Positions 61,746-64,000 of a stretch of DNA of 64,000 nt are shown in pieces (the first letter of the stretch is position 1; each line of letters begins with the position of its first letter). The notes under the pieces were generated by a model. That model saw nothing but the letters and a program-made list of their open reading frames with translations. It was not told where the DNA came from and ran no database searches. This DNA is from Chryseobacterium vaccae (GTDB taxonomy: Bacteria > Bacteroidota > Bacteroidia > Flavobacteriales > Weeksellaceae): the NCBI RefSeq assembly GCF_009602705.1, contig NZ_VSWH01000001.1, positions 4,947,001 to 5,011,000 on the forward strand, in the 5' to 3' direction. The translations under genes and the position numbers were made by a program.

Positions 61746-62618
61746 ATGAAGAATATTTTCATAGCCGTATTGCTGGCAGGATTCTGTTCATTAAACGCGC
61801 AGAATTTTAAAGCCTATCAGTTCTATGATAAAAAAGGAAAAGAAGTAAAGACCGATAAACTAGTTAAAGAACTGGCAGAATATGATGTTGTCTTCTTTGG
61901 CGAGAACCATAACAGTTCTGTCAACCACTGGCTTCAGCTGAAAATTACGGAAGCTTTATCCGAAAAGAAAAACGGTCAGATCATTCTGGGTGCCGAAATG
62001 TTTGAAAGAGACAACCAATCCCAGCTGAACAATTATCTGAGCGGGAAGTTTGATGCTAAAACCCTTAAAGATTCAACGCGTTTATGGAACAATTACGCTA
62101 CAGACTATAAGCCTCTTGTTGATTTTGCTAAACAGAAAAAGCTGAGTTTTATTGCAACCAATATCCCTAGAAGATACGCTTCCCAAACGTCCAAAGAAGG
62201 AATCGAATCCTTAAATAAATTAAGTACACAGGAGAAAGCATACATTGCCCAGCTCCCCATAAAAGTTACTTTAGATACACCGGGATATCCTGAAATGAAA
62301 GCCATGATGGGTGATCATGCGGAAGGAACAAAAGTAATGAACTTTATTTCTGCCCAGGCTGTAAAAGATGCTACCATGGCAGAGTCTATCCTGAAAAATT
62401 TGCAGGCCGGGAAAACGTTTATCCATTACAACGGAAACTATCACAGCAAAGAATTCGGAGGCATTTATTGGTATATTAAACAGAAGAATCCCAACCTGAA
62501 AATGGCCGTGATCTCTGTTTTTGAATCCGAAGATCCGGAACTGAAAATCCCTTCAAAGGACTATATCCCCACAGATTTTAATCTGATTATTCCTTCGGAT
62601 ATGACGAAGACTTTTTAA
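61746..62618 (+). CDS. ChaN/PhuW-like heme-associated exported protein
   Basis: This is a 290-residue exported protein (signal MKNIFIAVLLAGFCSLNAQ, without an Ala/Gly-Cys lipobox in a convincing place). ChaN (DUF399) motifs: VVFFGENHNSSVNHWLQLKI (GENHN at 52-56), ILGAEMFERDNQ, DFAKQKKLSFIATNIPRRY and VIHYNGNYHS-like FIHYNGNYHS. ChaN of Campylobacter binds two cofacial hemes and is iron-regulated; PhuW is the Pseudomonas homologue. Placement after hmuS, across a terminator and a 115-bp gap, supports a heme or iron role, with its own promoter possible. Confidence 0.87.
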   Translation: MKNIFIAVLLAGFCSLNAQNFKAYQFYDKKGKEVKTDKLVKELAEYDVVFFGENHNSSVNHWLQLKITEALSEKKNGQIILGAEMFERDNQSQLNNYLSGKFDAKTLKDSTRLWNNYATDYKPLVDFAKQKKLSFIATNIPRRYASQTSKEGIESLNKLSTQEKAYIAQLPIKVTLDTPGYPEMKAMMGDHAEGTKVMNFISAQAVKDATMAESILKNLQAGKTFIHYNGNYHSKEFGGIYWYIKQKNPNLKMAVISVFESEDPELKIPSKDYIPTDFNLIIPSDMTKTF

Positions 62619-62636
62619 TTAATAATATTCTATTTA

Positions 62637-62660
62637 AAACAGGTTTTGGCCTGTTTTTTT
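62637..62660 (+). terminator. Terminator of the ChaN-like gene
   Basis: AACAGG and CCTGTT form a short stem around TTTTGG and are followed by T7, about 20 nt past the stop codon. Confidence 0.72.
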
Positions 62661-63049
62661 ATTTCCCGCAGATTACTCAGATTTCACAGATTTTTAAGGG
62701 GATTTTATCTCTCGCATATTTTGCATATGGCGCAGATTTTTTTGTATTGATGTGATTAATTCTGCTTCATCAGAATCAATTAATATTCCTCAGACAAATT
62801 TCAGTCCATTTAATTTTACCTCAATTCGGGATAAGAGTTTCTTATTGATACAGGTTTGAAGCTGGGAGCTGGAAGAGGGAAGTTATGAAGCCTGCTGATA
62901 ATAAGTGTTCATTTATTTAAGATAATCTGATCATGCAGTAGCTTTCAGTATCTATAACTGAAAGTAACTTCCAGCCTCCTTCTTCCATCTTCCAGTCTTT
63001 TTATCCCTAAATTCCTTACCCCGAGCTCAGGTTAATTTACAACAATCTT
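62661..63049. repeat. Intergenic repeats and a long imperfect inverted repeat
   Basis: There is no gene. Positions of about 62660-62760 contain 'cgcagattactcagatttca' and 'gcatattttgcatatggcgc', the window's commonest repeat family. A second structure is an imperfect inverted repeat: gaagctgggagctggaagag (from 62858) opposite ccttcttccatcttccagtc (to about 62997), with about 80 nt between the arms. Inside it, CTTTCAGT and ACTGAAAG (62943-62965) form a smaller perfect hairpin. Confidence 0.5.
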
Positions 63050-63057
63050 TATCTTTG
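63050..63057 (+). promoter_or_regulatory. -7 promoter element of the deformylase-like gene
   Basis: TATCTTTG is an exact TAnnTTTG match, 12 nt before the ATG at 63069. This predicts a very short leader. Confidence 0.5.
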
Positions 63058-63068
63058 TATTACATTCA

Positions 63069-63704
63069 ATGAAAATGAAAAAATTATCCTTTCTGTTCGT
63101 TTTATTTATCGGGGTTGTTAATGCTCAGAAGCTGACACCGGCTGAACTTTCAATCATCAATCAGGGAGACATCAGCACTGCGCTTCCTATTTACCAGACT
63201 ACAGACGGTCATCAGCATAAAACATTATTGGCTTTTTCTTCAGAAATTGATGCAACAGACCCTCATACAGCTGTTTTAGTTAAGAGAATGAAAGAGTCTC
63301 TTCTTTCTACAGACGGGGGAGTGGGGATTGCAGCACCGCAAGTAGGCATCAACAGAAAAGTAATCTGGGTACAGCGTTTTGATAAACAGGATGAACCTTT
63401 GGAATATTTCATTAATCCGGTTATTGTCTGGAAATCAGATATACAAAATCTCGGTCCTGAAGGTGATCTTTCCATTCCTGATTTCAGAGACCAGTTCTAC
63501 AGAAGCAAAGTAATCCAATTAGAATATGTTGATTTGAAAGGGCAGAGATATTCAGAGATTGTAGAAGGTTTCACAGCTGTTATTTTCCAGCACGAAATAG
63601 ACCATCTTTTCGGCATCCTGATTTCCGATAAAAAAGAACGGGAAAAGAATGATGCTTACAAAAAAGTTGATGCCTATCAAAAGACTGATCTGATGCGAAG
63701 GTAG
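63069..63704 (+). CDS. Exported peptide-deformylase homologue with Cys-to-Asp change in the metal site
   Basis: This is a 211-residue protein. Residues 1-20 (MKMKKLSFLFVLFIGVVNAQ) form a signal peptide, unusual for deformylase. The fold motifs are intact: motif 1 GVGIAAPQVG (84-93) and motif 3 HEIDHLFG (H175, E176, H179). Motif 2, normally EGCLS, reads EGDLS; D133 (codon GAT) replaces the metal-binding cysteine. True cytoplasmic Def removes formyl groups from nascent proteins; this paralogue is predicted to be periplasmic and may have another peptidase or amidase activity, or bind metal differently. It is monocistronic, with its own promoter element. Confidence 0.85.
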   Translation: MKMKKLSFLFVLFIGVVNAQKLTPAELSIINQGDISTALPIYQTTDGHQHKTLLAFSSEIDATDPHTAVLVKRMKESLLSTDGGVGIAAPQVGINRKVIWVQRFDKQDEPLEYFINPVIVWKSDIQNLGPEGDLSIPDFRDQFYRSKVIQLEYVDLKGQRYSEIVEGFTAVIFQHEIDHLFGILISDKKEREKNDAYKKVDAYQKTDLMRR

Positions 63705-64000
63705 AAACAGAAAATTTATAAAATTTAATGCGAAGTTTTTTGCCACGGATACACGAATTTTTTGCTTTTAAATCTCTTGCATATGTGGTAGATTTTTTTG
63801 AGTTTACTGTTGTTGGTTTGCGCAAGGACGCTATTTTTTTCTTGCTTTATGGGTATAAGGCGCTAAGATTTTATTTCCGATAAAATTTAATACTGTATCA
63901 GTTGCTGAAAATCCTTGATTTTCTTGCGCCTTAAAACGTTATCATAGTCAAAAACCTTTGCGCCATCGCGTTTTCCAGCCCAAGGATTGCCACTGATGCA
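63705..64000. repeat. Intergenic repeats at window end
   Basis: No gene is supported. The sequence strings together degenerate phrases: 'ccacggatacacgaattttt' (from about 63742), 'gcgcaaggacgctatttttt' (63820-63839), 'ataaggcgctaagattttat' and 'cttgcgccttaaaacg', then 'aacctttgcgccatcgcg'. These alternate in direction and resemble remnants near 2918, 16856 and 45150. The window may end before the next gene. Confidence 0.45.

Noticed and set aside
62661..64000. Possible CRISPR array or attachment site in the repeat-rich gaps
   Set aside because: Repeat units are degenerate, vary in spacing and direction, and no cas, integrase or tRNA gene is nearby.

Overview
The window looks like chromosome of a Chryseobacterium-type flavobacterium (Bacteroidota, Weeksellaceae). 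No 16S gene is present, so this rests on several signs: low G+C; promoters of the flavobacterial TAnnTTTG type; several proteins ending in type IX secretion (T9SS) sorting domains; the gliding genes gldF and gldG; and the character of the encoded proteins. I see no phage, insertion sequence, CRISPR array, tRNA or rRNA. The genes are ordinary chromosomal genes in short operons, with clear rho-independent terminators between convergent genes.

Layout. 0-3.5 kb: a divergent AraC regulator / MFS exporter pair, an SRPBCC protein and rplS. 3.8-8.2 kb: a large secreted phosphoesterase with three DW-GIY repeats, and a MORN/YwqK-like exported protein. 8.5-11.9 kb: the two subunits of a 3-oxoacid CoA-transferase, separated by an ABC exporter gene on the opposite strand. 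12-16.2 kb: a DEDDh exonuclease, a DUF4197 protein and a GH20 hexosaminidase. 16.2-20.4 kb: a reduced-sulfur locus (Crp/Fnr regulator, TauE/SafE permease, CstB-like persulfide dioxygenase-rhodanese, split YeeE/YedE transporter) with a perfect 23-bp repeat in front of two of its genes. 20.4-24.2 kb: a TolC/HlyD/DUF3302 export operon and a second Crp-type regulator. 24.3-29.2 kb: glycosylasparaginase, a lipoprotein, CutC and beta-mannosidase. 29.3-41 kb: a frameshifted ParD antitoxin, an AEC transporter, PriA, PBP4, two tandem M1 aminopeptidases with T9SS tails, a thioredoxin-like protein and kbl. 42-45.1 kb: HemJ and GldFG. 45.2-49.3 kb: a serine beta-lactamase-like lipoprotein and poorly known proteins, one interrupted by a stop codon. 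49.6-51.5 kb: an Rrf2 regulator with a second TauE/SafE permease and a small coupled ORF.

51.6-62.6 kb is a nearly complete heme acquisition locus: two exported T9SS proteins (one HmuY-like, one adhesin-like), a TonB-dependent receptor, an HmuY lipoprotein, an HmuTUV-type ABC importer, a SAM methyltransferase, a HemS/HmuS-type heme-handling protein and a ChaN-like protein. Three promoters in it carry matching TTATTTAGAAT boxes, arranged as would be expected for iron repression.

The strongest leads are: (1) the paired operator boxes of the heme locus; (2) the 23-bp repeats of the persulfide locus; (3) an exported peptide-deformylase homologue whose metal-binding Cys is Asp; (4) two broken genes that can be read directly from the sequence (parD frameshift, stop codon in a signal peptide); (5) a methyltransferase of unknown purpose inside the heme operon; (6) a 38-codon ORF coupled to a TauE gene; and (7) families of degenerate intergenic repeats.
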